DNA of 64,000 nt, taken from Liolophura sinensis. Taxonomy: Eukaryota > Mollusca > Polyplacophora > Chitonida > Chitonidae. Of this stretch, positions 54,801 to 64,000 are shown in pieces. The stretch is taken from contig NC_088300.1 of the NCBI RefSeq assembly GCF_032854445.1, forward strand, positions 54,784,984-54,848,983, written 5' to 3'. The notes beneath the pieces are model-generated. The model did not search any database. It was not told where the DNA came from and saw only the letters and a list, made by a program, of their open reading frames with translations. The translations under genes and the position numbers were made by a program. The stretch's first letter is position 1, and the number at the start of each line of letters is the position of its first letter.

Positions 54801-57800
54801 GTGGTGAGTTATTCTTATTTATTGGCCGCATGTGGAGTTGACGTTGTTGTTGTTCAACGCTACAGCCTGGGTACACAGGTTACTGCAACTGAAACAAATG
54901 TCGACAAATCCACAGAATGCCAAAAATACGTAAGTCCCCTCGCCCCCTCAAAAAACAGTTTGACATTTACCAAGATATTTGCCCAGTCGTCGCGAAATTT
55001 TGCACACAACAACTGAGTAATCAATTCAACACACTGTAGAAGGGATTAGTCTGTATATACAGATGTGCTCCAGTGAGCATGCGCAAACGCATTATCGGTC
55101 GGATCTTGACAATTTTACGAACAGATTGAAGATAACTTTGAATACCTGTAGGGGGAGGTAATGTTCAAATCTGGTATTACCACCACGCTTTTGTATTACA
55201 CTGAGACAGCTCGTCAATGAGTGGTGTGATATCCGATTTTTACGGCTGATTAACCACTCCTCCTGAAGCAGATATCTAACGTCATCAAGATCGGATACCA
55301 TCATAACACGGCGACACACCACTTGTTTCAACTGCTCCCACAAATGTTCGATGGGATTGAGATCGGGCCATTGCTATGCGCTCAATGCCTTCATGTTCAA
55401 AGAAGATATGTTTCACTCTGGCACCATGCTGACGAGCATTGTCGTCCATAACAAGAAATCCATTGCCATTTTCACTCTGTAAAATTTTCAAAAATCCGAT
55501 ATATATTGCATTTGTGAATATTCACAGGAGTTCATCTGTATCTACAGGGTAATCCTTGCTACAGCGTGTTCACTTGATTACTGAGAAGCAGTGTGCAAAA
55601 TTTCATAATGATTGGGCAAAATGTCTTGGTAAATGTCAAACACAGTTTTGGGGGGAACTTACTTTTGATGCACTGTTTATATTAAGCAGTGTGTTTCCAA
55701 GGGTCTAGCGAATTCAAAGTGTTCACAAAAATCGGAAGATCTCGCCCTAAGAAGATCAAGCGAGACGGCTGTCATCACCCCACGTGTGATAAAAACATCG
55801 ATATATTATCCAAACTGTAGCTGCTAAATGTCAGGACAATCCACGTTTGATGACTGTGGCGGCTGAAATATTCCACCAGTAAAGAGCCTTCAAAACCATT
55901 CAAAAAGGACAAAATTGATAAAGCAGCATCCTCGAAGCCATCCAAGGAAGGCCAAAATTAAAATCTCGACGAAAAATTTCACGATATCAAAGCACCGTCA
56001 AAAGCCTTCACCACACCAAAACACCGTAGAAACATCCCGCGACGTGAAAGCACGTTGGAAACATTCCACGGATGTAAAGCACCGTTGGAGCATTTCACGA
56101 CTCCAAAGCACCCTTGGAACATTTAACGGCTCCAAAGCACCCTTGGAACATTTAACGACTCCAAAGCACCGTTGAAACATTTCACGACTCCACAGCACCG
56201 TTGAAACATTCCACTGAAATGCACCGTAACAAAGCCGAACTGTTTAAAACAATAGCTGTAGACTAGAGGGTTTATTGGATTGGTAATTGCGAACAATAAA
56301 CTTTGCAAACATTATGATTATTTTTTGTTTTCTCTATCATATGCTTGGTTTGTTTTGTCACTTTGAATAACAAATTCAAGAATGCTTTATGTAAGTTAGA
56401 GTGCTGGCTTCCTTTCCGGCGATAAGTGGGAAGGTCTGCCAGAAACCTGCGGATGGTTGTGTATTTCCTTCGTGCTCTGCCCGGTTTCCTCCCACCGTAA
56501 TGCTGGCCGCCGTTGTATAAGTGAAATGCCTATCAGACAAATAAATAAGTTAGAGATAAACATCAATCTGAAAATAGTTTCTATTTCACATAATATTTAC
56601 TTGCACGTCATTTAATTAATTGCGTTACTCCTTAATTGTTGTCTTAGTTGCATGTGTTTGTGTGAAGTGCTTGTTTCCATGTGTCATCATGGTAGAGGAT
56701 GACGTTTGGCATGAAATCTTTCACTTCTCACGGTAGAGGGGTACTGTTTAATTATTGTCTGTATCCGACTCACTAAGAACCCTTATCTATCTAAGAACCT
56801 ATCTTTTTGTGATCTTATTGTACGGCTGTCTTCCAGAGGTTTTATCACGGGTTTGCGGAAATATAGCTGCAAATTTCTTCACCTTCAAGTCATCCATTAT
56901 GCACTGAATATTTGTTGTTATTTTCAAAATGGAGTTTTGCCGCTTTTATAGCCTGGTACCAAAATTGTTTAGTTCTGTTTTACATCCTTGTTAGATGGCC
57001 TGCATTAGCGAACCGGTATCACCTGATGGTATATTTGTGTGTATAACTGTTACAGCTCAGTCTGACAACCTTGTCCAACGCAAAGAAGAAAATGTGGACA
57101 AGACAAAGGAAGCCCGGCGAATCATGTCCCTGTCTCGGATGGAAGTAAGGAAAGATCTGTCGACGCCCTGTTAAAAACATGAACTGATGCTCTTTGAAAA
57201 AGATAGACGTGTTACCGCCTTTATAGTGGATACGAAGTTAGATGTTCTCTAAACTGGGACAAGCACGAAAGCGAGATCAAGCCTCGATTTATTGTCCTCC
57301 ACACATAAACGTGACATCAGACGTGGTATAACTAAATAATTCTTGAGTATGGCCTTAAACAACAATCAAGTAAATAACTCAATAAATCAGAGGGAAACCT
57401 GAGAGGCGAGAAACAAAAATGGAGACAAAAAACAACTGTATTGTCCATCATATACACATCCAGATTCATATCCTGTCCAAATGTGTTTTTGTAGAATGTA
57501 TTGCCGTATAAAATCCGGCGTAAAAAACCAATCAGATGAATAAAATAAATTGTTGTGTAAAATCAGCATCAGAAAACAAACCAGGCATACATCAACATAT
57601 CACAGTGCAATCGATAGTTTGTCTCTTCTTCTGATAATGACTATGTAATGTATAAATAATAAACCAATCCACTCAACCACTATCATAATATAAAGTTATG
57701 TTAAGATTAGGTACTGATGTTTTCTGAATTGTTTCAAAGTTTTCATACAATGTAAAACTCTCTATTTAATGACCGATGTCATTTGTTATAAAGTAGGCGA

Positions 57801-60800
57801 ATGTAATTCATTTCCAAATTACTGTCTTTTATAATCGCTAATAAGCTAATTATATTTATAATAATCCAAGAATTCATTTCTCCTGACCTTTTATACAACC
57901 GAAATCCACATTTGTAGCCCGTATGTTGTCTAACCATTAATTAAGTGAATCAGTCTGCATTTCTACCTTCAAGTTTTTCATGAAACAATAAACTGCTTTA
58001 GTGTGTTTTTTTTTATTGTAATTTTTTGTCATTGTAACCTCTTGTAATTAGTTGTCATGGCAAAGATTTGGAGGTTAGCGATATTTACCCATAACAAAAG
58101 GATGAATTCACAACCACAGTTAATAATCTAATCTAGATACTGGAAACCTTGCTGTTGAGACATTTGAGGTAAAGCATGGAATTTTGATTACTGTGCTTTT
58201 CTAACTTTAATAAATGCAATGTTACTAGCGGCTGTTCTTAAAAGATGGTTGTCTTGTGTAATCAACCTCTGATAATAATTATGTGAAGATAAAATATCAA
58301 TTGAACTAAAGTCCATGGCTATTATCAATACAATGCTCTGTTACGGTTGGATGCTGTTGTTTTCTGCATTGTGTATTGCCTGTATGAGAGTTGTCCCGTT
58401 TGCACGTTTTAATGTAATAAACATTGGTATTTTGTGTGCATTGCAGTTTATTGAGCGAAGTGTGGACGAGAAGCTTGATCATGACAGAGCCCGGATATAT
58501 GGGAACCCGAGGAAAACGGAAAGTAAGTCCTTCATCATTCTGACCCTCTTCCGGTATGTCTACCAACGATTTGTATTCCCACAAGTTTCAAAAAGACCCC
58601 GCACTTGATTTGTTTGAATTAAAGTGTTGTTTATTCGGTTACATTTGTACCTATTTACTTCTCTTTTCTTTTTTTTTGGAATGTAGCTAGATGTATTTAT
58701 TCATTAATTTATTTATTTGATTGTTGTTTCCCGCAGTCTCCATGTTCCTAGCGATTTTTTGTAACAAGACATGGTCGACGTCGTTCATAGGGCCCCGTTT
58801 GTGTCTTCTTGCCTTCGTTACGACCAGTGGTCTTCCACCATTTGGCTGACATCAGTCAATCATGCCCTTCTAAAGCATTGAAATACCTTTCGATGTGAAC
58901 CAGCATAAACACTTGTGATATACGAATGGTGTTTTGTAACAGAGAACGGAAGGCTAGTGGTAGCTAGAGTGTAACACTCCATCCCGATGGTCAAAATTGT
59001 AGACCCTCTTTCGATATGATATTAAAAATAATACCGTGCTCCCTATTTGTTGAAAAGTGTCTTTATATTACTACTAATAGAGTGATGTTCCCAAGTAACA
59101 ATCCCATGACAGTGTGTAGGCGATCATTTCTCAGTTGTCTTATTTTTGGCAAGCTCTATTGCCACAGTTTCAAGTTTTTCGGACGATATCTGAAGTGGAC
59201 GCGAGCCTAAACCGTTTGATTTAACCGAAATTGGATTTGAGTGTAACCTGCCTGATTTAACTTGGAGTGTTGCAGTGTTCTAGCCCATCGATGATAACTC
59301 ATCTATACAATTGCTCCGTCCATAACTTCCCTACGCCTACAATGTGATCGCGTGTAACTCGCTGCTGATATGTTTTTAACCAACCTTATCTCGCTAGTGA
59401 TACGTATTTTAACTAAACTTATCCCGCTAGTGATACGTCTTAAGTAGAACCTTACCTTGCTAGTGATACGTTTCTTTAACCAACTGTATCTCGCTGGTGA
59501 TAAGTTTTTTTAACCAATCCAGTCTTGCTGGTGATACGTTTTTAAAACCAACCTCATCTCTCCCCACCGAAGATTTCCCTTTCAAAAAGAATAAAGTTAC
59601 GTGCAAGCGAGTGGTCATCACTGTTATTCTTTATCTCAACTAGGTCTTTCTTCTATTCTGTCTTCGATCACATCTGCGTTACATCTACTTTGTCAACGTA
59701 CTTCACGGGTGTACTTCATAGGTGACCGCACTTCACCGGTTGTTCATGCGATCCGCTTGTCATTTATTCGGGTCATTGTGATTTTGTTCAGTTCCTTGGA
59801 ATATAAAGTATTGTCAGTATTTCGTAGCAGGGCAGATCGTCCTGTATCAGCTCATGCATTTGGACTGGTGGATTGGATCTATAAACTTGTACAACGTTTG
59901 GCTAAATCTGTGGATGAATATGACTGTAAATGTCATTGTAATCTGTTATTGGCACGGAGTATTCTATGTGTTTCAGGTTACTTGACCATTGGCATTCCCA
60001 GCATACGCCGTCAAAACGTGACGTATTTGGAGGGTACAGTGGAATCTCTCGCCCACCAGGCGTCCACGCAAGACAGGAAGGACATTGTTGTCGTGGTTTT
60101 CTTGTCTGATTTCGACGAATCGTACAAGATGGCGACGGCGAAAAAACTGAGAGATAGGTTTTTAAAGGAGATCGAGGAAGGATTTTTGCACATCATCCAA
60201 GCACCAAGATCATTTTACCCAGATTTGAATAACCTAGAAAGGACGTTCAATGATCCAGAAAACCGGGTGAAGTGGCGTTCCAAGCAAAACTACGACTATG
60301 CCTACTTAATGAAGTATTCTCAACCGCTAGCTCGATATTATATGCAACTGGAAGACGATGTGGTGACAGTAACAAACTATCTGTCACATATAAAACACTA
60401 CATAAAGGGCTTGAAATCAAAGCATTGGTCTTGCCTGGAATTCTCCGACTTGGGATTCATCGGCAAGCTTTTCCCTTCAGAAGACATTGGCAGATTAGCC
60501 AAATTTTTGATTATGTTTTTTGACCAACAACCCGTTGATCTCCTTTTTCCGTATTTTTATAGACTTATGACTCAGGGCAAGCCCATTGTAAGTCGACCCT
60601 CACTGTTTCAACACATGGGCGCCTTGTCCTCATTTAACGGTAACAAAAACCCTTTGAAAGATCGTTATTTCATGTCCGCAAAGAAGCAGCTGAAGGGCGA
60701 TAATCCGTCAGCCCAGTTGTTTACCAGCATAGAAGCCTTTGAAGATTATACAATCGAGCGAGCCTATAGTTTGGAAGACGCTTTAGGCTTCTTTTGGGGG

Positions 60801-61124
60801 AAAACCCCGAAAATAAGGGACACAGTTCATATAGTATTCCAAGAATCACAATCTATAGACAAACTTGTCGTGGTAACTGGTAATACAGAACATCCAGGCG
60901 ACAGACTGGGTGATGGTGTGATAGAAATGGGAGAGACTGTTGAGAGGGTGGACGGTAAAGACCCAACGTGCAGGAACATGCAAGAAGTGGGTAAATTCCA
61001 AGAGGGCGTAGCCAAACTGAAATCCCAAGTGCCTTTCAAAGTGATGTGTGTACGAATAACCGTTGGGCAAGATCAAAAGACGTGGCTGATCATCAGCGAG
61101 ATCGCAGTATTTTTGCGTAAATAG
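42766..61124 (+). CDS. MGAT4: N-acetylglucosaminyltransferase IV family (MGAT4-like), five exons
   Basis: Predicted 490 aa from exons 42766-42862, 51047-51109, 57056-57144, 58447-58522 and 59977-61124; all phases agree. Enzymes of this family add GlcNAc in beta1,4 linkage to the alpha1,3-mannose arm of N-glycans, using UDP-GlcNAc in the Golgi. Layout: short cytosolic tail and a membrane anchor at about residues 7-26; a Ser-rich, charged stem to about 108; catalytic domain from YLTIGIPSIRR with the metal-binding-type LEDDV at 233-237; and a C-terminal domain of about 130 residues that would match the lectin-like domain of MGAT4 enzymes. N-glycan sequons NCS (exon 2) and NVT (exon 5). Length is close to MGAT4C (about 480 aa) and shorter than MGAT4A/B; paralogue not settled by eye. 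Confidence 0.92.
42997..43010 (+). promoter_or_regulatory. RFX-like palindrome in MGAT4-like intron 1
   Basis: GTTGCCATGGATAC differs from the RFX palindrome GTTGCCATGGCAAC at two places. It lies 135 bp inside the intron. May be chance. Confidence 0.25.
43099..44587. mobile_element. hAT-like non-autonomous element, about 1.5 kb
   Basis: Left end cagggctgcacagtgcttga with repeated actccttgaaagtgcttg; right end gaaaactccttgaattcc then acctgtacgaaccgtg. Such CTTGAAA-rich ends with CAGGG...CGTACAGG termini are familiar from hAT elements (from memory). No intact transposase; a clear 8 bp target duplication was not found. Confidence 0.5.
49060..49292 (+). mobile_element. SINE family 3 copy
   Basis: gtttgtcaggtaactgcatg, aaggtcactagttcattcc, gtcactccgcttttctccgc and the tail gactaaataaataatg. 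Shares the gtttgtcagg element with 61600-61715. Confidence 0.6.
51047..51109 (+). CDS. MGAT4: MGAT4-like exon 2 (stem)
   Basis: 63 nt, phase 1 in and out. Encodes VFSRVRGSASNCSSLDSYSK, a Ser-rich luminal stem with an NCS sequon. Acceptor TCGCTTCAG, donor GTAGG. A short exon, supported mainly by consistent phase. Confidence 0.65.
51771..52094 (+). other. Unassigned reading frame, 107 codons
   Basis: Encodes a charged peptide (e.g. QQKLERIVMKKVDDLNLDV) with balanced composition, unlike the low-complexity frames around it. No domain recognised, no convincing splice sites or promoter. Could be a transposon-derived fragment or chance. Confidence 0.25.
55049..55549 (-). mobile_element. Tc1/mariner relic, internally deleted
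   Basis: TA target sites at both sides (55047-55048, 55550-55551). Inverted ends: CTGTATATACAGATG at left and, inverted, CTGTAGATACAGATG at right. The minus strand retains transposase pieces: MDDNARQHGARV (DDE region), then in another frame DLNPIEHLWEQLK (the usual PDLNPIEHLW motif). The N-terminal DNA-binding part is missing and the frame is broken between the motifs, so it is dead but once autonomous in type. Confidence 0.85.
55985..56228. repeat. 29 bp minisatellite
   Basis: About eight units like ccaaagcacccttggaacat followed by ttaacgact; diverged at the left end, most regular at 56090-56200. Lies in MGAT4-like intron 2. Confidence 0.85.
56398..56548 (+). mobile_element. SINE family 1, truncated head, internal deletion near the 3' end
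   Basis: gctggcttcctttccggcg, aacctgcggatggttgtg, ggtttcctcccaccgtaatg and gccgttgtataagtgaaat, then a jump over the usual TTCTTGAGTACGG stretch into caaataaataagt. Confidence 0.8.
57056..57144 (+). CDS. MGAT4: MGAT4-like exon 3 (stem)
   Basis: 89 nt, phase 1 in, phase 0 out. Encodes SDNLVQRKEENVDKTKEARR then IMSLSRME, a charged, probably helical stem. Acceptor TGTTACAG, donor GTAAGG. Confidence 0.72.
57145..58446 (+). other. MGAT4-like intron 3
   Basis: 1.3 kb, AT-rich. Apart from the SINE 3' fragment I see nothing in it. Confidence 0.6.
57290..57390 (+). mobile_element. SINE 3' fragment
   Basis: aataattcttgagtatggcc, ttaaacaacaatcaagtaaa and taactcaataaat: the family 1/3 shared 3' end. 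In intron 3. Confidence 0.6.
58447..58522 (+). CDS. MGAT4: MGAT4-like exon 4
   Basis: 76 nt, phase 0 in, phase 1 out. Encodes FIERSVDEKLDHDRARIYG then NPRKTE and joins exon 5 to read SYLTIGIPS. Acceptor GCATTGCAG, donor GTAAGT. Confidence 0.78.
58523..59976 (+). other. MGAT4-like intron 4
   Basis: 1.45 kb. Holds the 36 bp minisatellite (59345-59565) and, from 59601, an open frame continuous with exon 5. No other coding segment. Confidence 0.6.
59345..59565. repeat. Degenerate 36 bp minisatellite
   Basis: Six units of the form aaccaaccttatctcgctag then tgatacgttttt. It does not resemble the neighbouring exon junctions, unlike the arrays in SLC9C1. Confidence 0.8.
59977..61124 (+). CDS. MGAT4: MGAT4-like exon 5 (catalytic and C-terminal domains)
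   Basis: 1148 nt to TAG/TAA-type stop at 61122-61124. Contains YLTIGIPSIRRQNVTYLEG, DIVVVVFLSDFDE, YDYAYLMKYSQPLARYYMQL followed by EDDVV, and later GKPIVSRPSLFQHMGALSSF; all are recognisable MGAT4 catalytic-domain stretches. The acceptor is GTGTTTCAG. An open frame extends 376 nt upstream to an ATG at 59601, but that segment has no family resemblance and is intronic. Confidence 0.95.
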
Positions 61125-61159
61125 ATCATTTGGTCTGGATTACGCCGTTCTATGGACAA

Positions 61160-61165
61160 AATAAA
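61160..61165 (+). promoter_or_regulatory. Poly(A) signal of the MGAT4-like gene
   Basis: AATAAA, 36 nt after the stop codon, followed by a GT-rich stretch. This implies a very short 3' UTR. Confidence 0.65.
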
Positions 61166-61479
61166 ATTTGTCGTCTTCTACACGTGCTTTAATTAATCAG
61201 GGTTAATTCCGGCCATTCCAGTGATTGTGTGACTACTGTTTCCTGTGTGATATGAAACTAGGCGATATCTATATTTTATTTTTCTTGAGCACATTGACGG
61301 AACAGTGAATCTGTATGACTTCAACTGCACGCTTGACTGTAAAGTATTATGAAATTAGTTTACAAGGTGTCTTAGCTGTTGTGTAAATGCGTCATGTGGT
61401 CAAGTCTATTGTAATTTTATGACCTCATTCAGCAAAATTGCCCCAATATGGCTGGACTATTGTGTCTTTTAGGCCGAAG

Positions 61480-61540
61480 CCGGGCCTCCGTGCCTAGTAC
61501 GAGTTAAAACTCCAATCAAATAAATAATTAAATAAATCTT
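61480..61540 (+). mobile_element. SINE family 1, mostly deleted
   Basis: Head remnant gggcctccgtgcctagtac is joined directly to the 3' end actccaatcaaataaata, so nearly all of the body is missing. Confidence 0.6.
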
Positions 61541-61599
61541 AGGCCGAAGAAAATTGGCCCTTGACCGCATGAGGTCGTATTCAGCTCTCGCTGGTGAAG

Positions 61600-61715
61600 C
61601 GCGGCTTTAAGTGACAAAGTTTGTCAGGCAGCTGCAAACGATCACTTTCAGTCTCCGATAGACCAGACTGCAGTCGTTGTAGTAAAATATTCATCAGAAC
61701 GGTGTTAAAAATAAC
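61600..61715 (+). mobile_element. SINE family 3 copy
   Basis: gacaaagtttgtcaggcagc, cgatcactttcagtctccg and gcagtcgttgtagtaaaat, then attcatcagaacggtgttaa. Confidence 0.5.
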
Positions 61716-61802
61716 ATTTTCATGACTACAAATGTAAATGCATTTAGACGTCATCTTCACTTAAATCTAAAAATACATGTACAATCAAAACAATTCCTTC
61801 GA

Positions 61803-62150
61803 GATAAAACATATCATATCGCTTTTCGTAAAATATCAGTGATAATATATTTAAAAAAAGCAAGGTTAAGATAAAACATATGATACCGCTTTTCGTAAAA
61901 TATCATTGATAATTTATTTTTAAAAAGCAAGGTGAACATAAAACAGCCGGCAACCTGCGGATGGTCGTGGGTTTCCACCGGGCTCTGCCCGGTTTTCACC
62001 CATCATAATACTGGCCGCCGTCATATAAGTGAAATATTCTTGAGTACGGCGTAAAACACCAATCAAGTAAATAAAATACATCAAGATAAAACATATATCG
62101 CATTTCATTAAATCTCTGATAATATATTTAAAAAAGGCAAGGTCGTTTAT
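61803..62150. repeat. About 70 bp tandem repeat, three copies, third split by a SINE
   Basis: Unit: gataaaacatatcatatcgc, ttttcgtaaaatatcagtg, ataatatatttaaaaaaagc, aaggt. Copies begin near 61804, 61871 and 62087; the SINE at 61943-62083 lies between the second and third. Confidence 0.8.
61943..62083 (+). mobile_element. SINE family 1, head truncated
   Basis: ccggcaacctgcggatggtc, ggctctgcccggttttcacc, tggccgccgtcatataagtg, tcttgagtacggcgtaaaac, tail caagtaaataaa. Confidence 0.88.
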
Positions 62151-62499
62151 ACAAACTTATGTTGTAAAACGTGTTGTCTACACGTTCTTTTGTTCCGGTA
62201 TTAGATTAATGATGATAGGCTGAGGGGTTCTAATTAAGTGTCATCACGTCTGCATATACGAGTAGAACTCGACTTGTGTATATATATGGCATATAAACGA
62301 GTATGGCATGTAAGGCCAGCTATATGCTTGACTGCATCTCGACATTCATGTAACTCTGTTTATACGCACAGGATTTTGTTGTTTTGGGTTTTTTTTTACC
62401 ATTAAAAGAACGTTAAAAATACAAAACAATGTTGGAGTAAAAATTAACAATTCGCTAATGCATTATTTGATATTCTGTTTGTCCTCAGTGGCCTAGTTT

Positions 62500-62768
62500 T
62501 TAGTTTATTTATTTATTTGATTTGTGTTTTACGCCGTACTCAAGAATATTTCACTTATACGACGGCGGTCAGCATTATGGTGGGTGGAAACCGGGCAGAG
62601 CCCGGGGGAAACCCACGACCATCCGCAGGTTGCTGGCAGACCTTCCCACTTACGGCCGGAGAGGAAGCCAGCATAAGCTGGACTTGAACTCACAGCGACC
62701 GCATTGGTGAGAGGCTCCTGGGTCATTACGCTGTGCTAGCGCGCTAACCGACAGAGCCATGGAGGCCC
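62500..62768 (-). mobile_element. Full-length SINE family 1 (best copy)
   Basis: Complete from tail (tttatttatttatttgattt) to head. Reading the minus strand: GGCCTCCATGGCTCTGTCGG (box A), CGCTGTGAGTTCAAGTCC (box B), CTTCCTCTCCGGCCGTAAG, GGATGGTCGTGGGTTTCC, TTCTTGAGTACGGCGTAAAA. Useful as the reference copy for the family in this window. Confidence 0.93.
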
Positions 62769-62774
62769 CCACCT

Positions 62775-63010
62775 AGTGGTTAGTGTGCTAGTGCGGAACA
62801 CCGACCCAGGAGCCTCTCACCAATGCGATGGTGTGAATTTAAGTCCAGCTCATGCTGGTTTCCTCTCCGGTCGAACGTGGGATGATCCTACAACGACATG
62901 CGGATGGTCATGGGTTTCATTCGGGCTCTGTCTGGTTTCCCACTACCACAATGCTGACCGCTGTCGAATAAGTGTAATATTCTTGAGTGCGGCGTAAAAC
63001 ACCGTGGAAA
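62775..63010 (+). mobile_element. SINE family 1, opposite orientation, 7 bp from the previous copy
   Basis: ggagcctctcaccaatgcga, gtgtgaatttaagtccagct, tggtttcctctccggtcg, ggatggtcatgggtttca, ttcttgagtgcggcgtaaaa. Older than its neighbour judging by the number of differences; the two face each other head to head. Confidence 0.9.
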
Positions 63011-63021
63011 TAATTAATTAA

Positions 63022-63140
63022 ATGGCGTTTTGCGCGGTACTCAAGAAGAGTATTTCACTTGTACGACGGCGACCAGCATAATTATGGGAGAAAACCGGAC
63101 AGAGGCTGGGGAAAACCCACGGCCAATAAATAGATAAATT
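63022..63140 (-). mobile_element. SINE family 1, 3' half
   Basis: ggcgttttgcgcggtactca, cacttgtacgacggcgacca, gggagaaaaccggacagagg, aaaacccacggcc. Truncated before the head. Confidence 0.8.
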
Positions 63141-63899
63141 CTGTCATTGATACTCATTTATTTGATGTGTGTACAAGTATTTTGTACAATTGTTTGAATT
63201 GTTTTTTGTTCATGAGTTTTCTGTTTGGTTCAAATTTGTTTATCTTCAAGAATTTCTTTCAGGTGTTCTCAAGGAACTTGGGAAATCAGTGTATGATACT
63301 GTTTGACAGTTAAATGTTTTATTGTTATTTATGAATGGTGAAGTGAATTTATTCTTCAATAAAGATAATGGTGAAATGACAACTGTTTGCTCTCTTTTAT
63401 TTCCACAAATGTGAAACAAGTGGTTAAAAAAGATTCGTCCGTTAAATCTGGGACTATATTATCCCAGAAAACAGAAAAGAACATAACCCTTTTAAATCAG
63501 CAGTTTTTAACTTTAGGTCTTGATACATTTTCATTGTTTAATAATTCAAAAGTGAAGACAACTTTTGTGAAAACTTCAACTTCAGCAACATATGCGAAAT
63601 CGGTTTTCTTGTTTTTCTTGCGCAAACGTAGCTCGTCTTTGATCAAGGATGTCTTGCGTTAACAGTATTAAACTACAAAATAATGTCGTAAGTTTGAAAC
63701 AGTTCGAATAATTACAGGTTAAAGAGTTCTCGTTTTTCTGATGTACAGTCATGTGAATCGGCAACATCAAAGACGCTGCGCGTCAAGTTTCACCACATAG
63801 ACTGTGATGTAATACAAATAAGGCCCGGAGTGAGACGAGGCTTACCAAAGGTAGGGTGACCTGATCCATATCACTATATAATACCTCACGGCTATAAAC

Positions 63900-64000
63900 A
63901 AGTAGGGTACCTGTAGCACGAGGTGAGGTCGGGCACCTGTAGCCCGAGCTGTGGTCGGGCACCTGTAGCCCGAGATGTGGTCAGGTACCTATAACCCGAG
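63900..64000. repeat. Tandem array of 26-27 bp palindromic units, cut by the window edge
   Basis: About four units like gtcgggcacctgtagcccga then gctgtg. Each unit contains CGGGC...GCCCG, a hairpin of five base pairs. The array continues beyond the window. Confidence 0.85.

Larger units (their letters stand above)
51110..57055 (+). other. MGAT4-like intron 2
   Basis: 5.9 kb. Contains an unassigned 107-codon reading frame (51771), a Tc1/mariner relic, a 29 bp minisatellite and a family 1 SINE; otherwise AT-rich sequence in which I see nothing. Confidence 0.6.
61166..64000. other. Repeat-rich region downstream of the MGAT4-like gene
   Basis: No gene recognised. Contains at least five SINE pieces, a 70 bp tandem repeat, and a palindromic short repeat at the window edge. 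The 91-codon frame at 63387 lacks any family resemblance. Confidence 0.6.

Noticed and set aside
54801-55016. Possible extra MGAT4-like stem exon near 54825-54930
   Set aside because: Exons 2 and 3 already join in phase without it, and no acceptor/donor pair gives the needed phase.
59345-59565. Fifth junction-derived array, in the MGAT4-like gene
   Set aside because: The unit shows no match to the exon 4 donor or exon 5 acceptor and lies over 400 bp from the nearest exon.
62690-62768. tRNA gene
   Set aside because: Box A and B words belong to the SINE head; spacing and the missing cloverleaf exclude a functional tRNA.
63387-63662. 91-codon frame near the right end
   Set aside because: Ser/Thr/Lys-rich low-complexity peptide without recognisable features or gene context.

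Overview
This is eukaryotic DNA from a lophotrochozoan invertebrate, most likely a mollusc. The reasons are: genes split into short exons with GT/AG (once GC/AG) introns; AATAAA poly(A) signals; many TA and AT-rich simple repeats and frequent ACATGTA words; and many copies of tRNA-derived SINEs whose 3' end reads TTCTTGAGTACGGCGTAAAAC before an AAATAAAT tail, a type I associate with mollusc genomes. No database was searched; families were recognised by eye and exon phases were checked by hand.

Left part (668-24023, minus strand): 19 exons of a sperm-type Na+/H+ exchanger (SLC9C1/sNHE). They run from the start codon through the exchanger domain, the voltage-sensor domain and the linker toward the cyclic-nucleotide-binding domain. 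About 902 codons are visible; the C-terminal exons lie left of the window. All exon phases agree except one: exon 6 carries one extra base. Four separate tandem-repeat arrays lie in this gene. Each abuts an exon-intron junction and its unit is a copy of that junction: the exon 19 donor (1-667), the exon 18 acceptor (1292-3235), the exon 8 acceptor (14239-15560) and the exon 2 donor (20460-20788). This is the most unusual thing in the window.

Middle (24024-27535): a 3.5 kb divergent intergenic region with two inverted-repeat elements, an RFX X-box-like site, a CRE and a cluster of three CRE-like sites. It is followed on the plus strand (27536-32547) by an EF-hand plus WD-repeat protein of the WDR49/WDR64/WDY family. 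That gene is nearly intronless: one 3.3 kb exon plus one small terminal exon. Both divergent genes belong to sperm or cilium families, which suggests shared regulation (inference).

Right part: 32864-42765 has no recognisable gene. At 42766-61124 (plus) lies a five-exon Golgi N-acetylglucosaminyltransferase IV (MGAT4 family) gene of about 490 aa, with large introns holding a hAT-like element, a broken Tc1/mariner copy, SINE fragments and minisatellites. The last 2.8 kb is SINE-rich, with an inverted SINE pair, and ends in a short array of palindromic units cut by the window edge.
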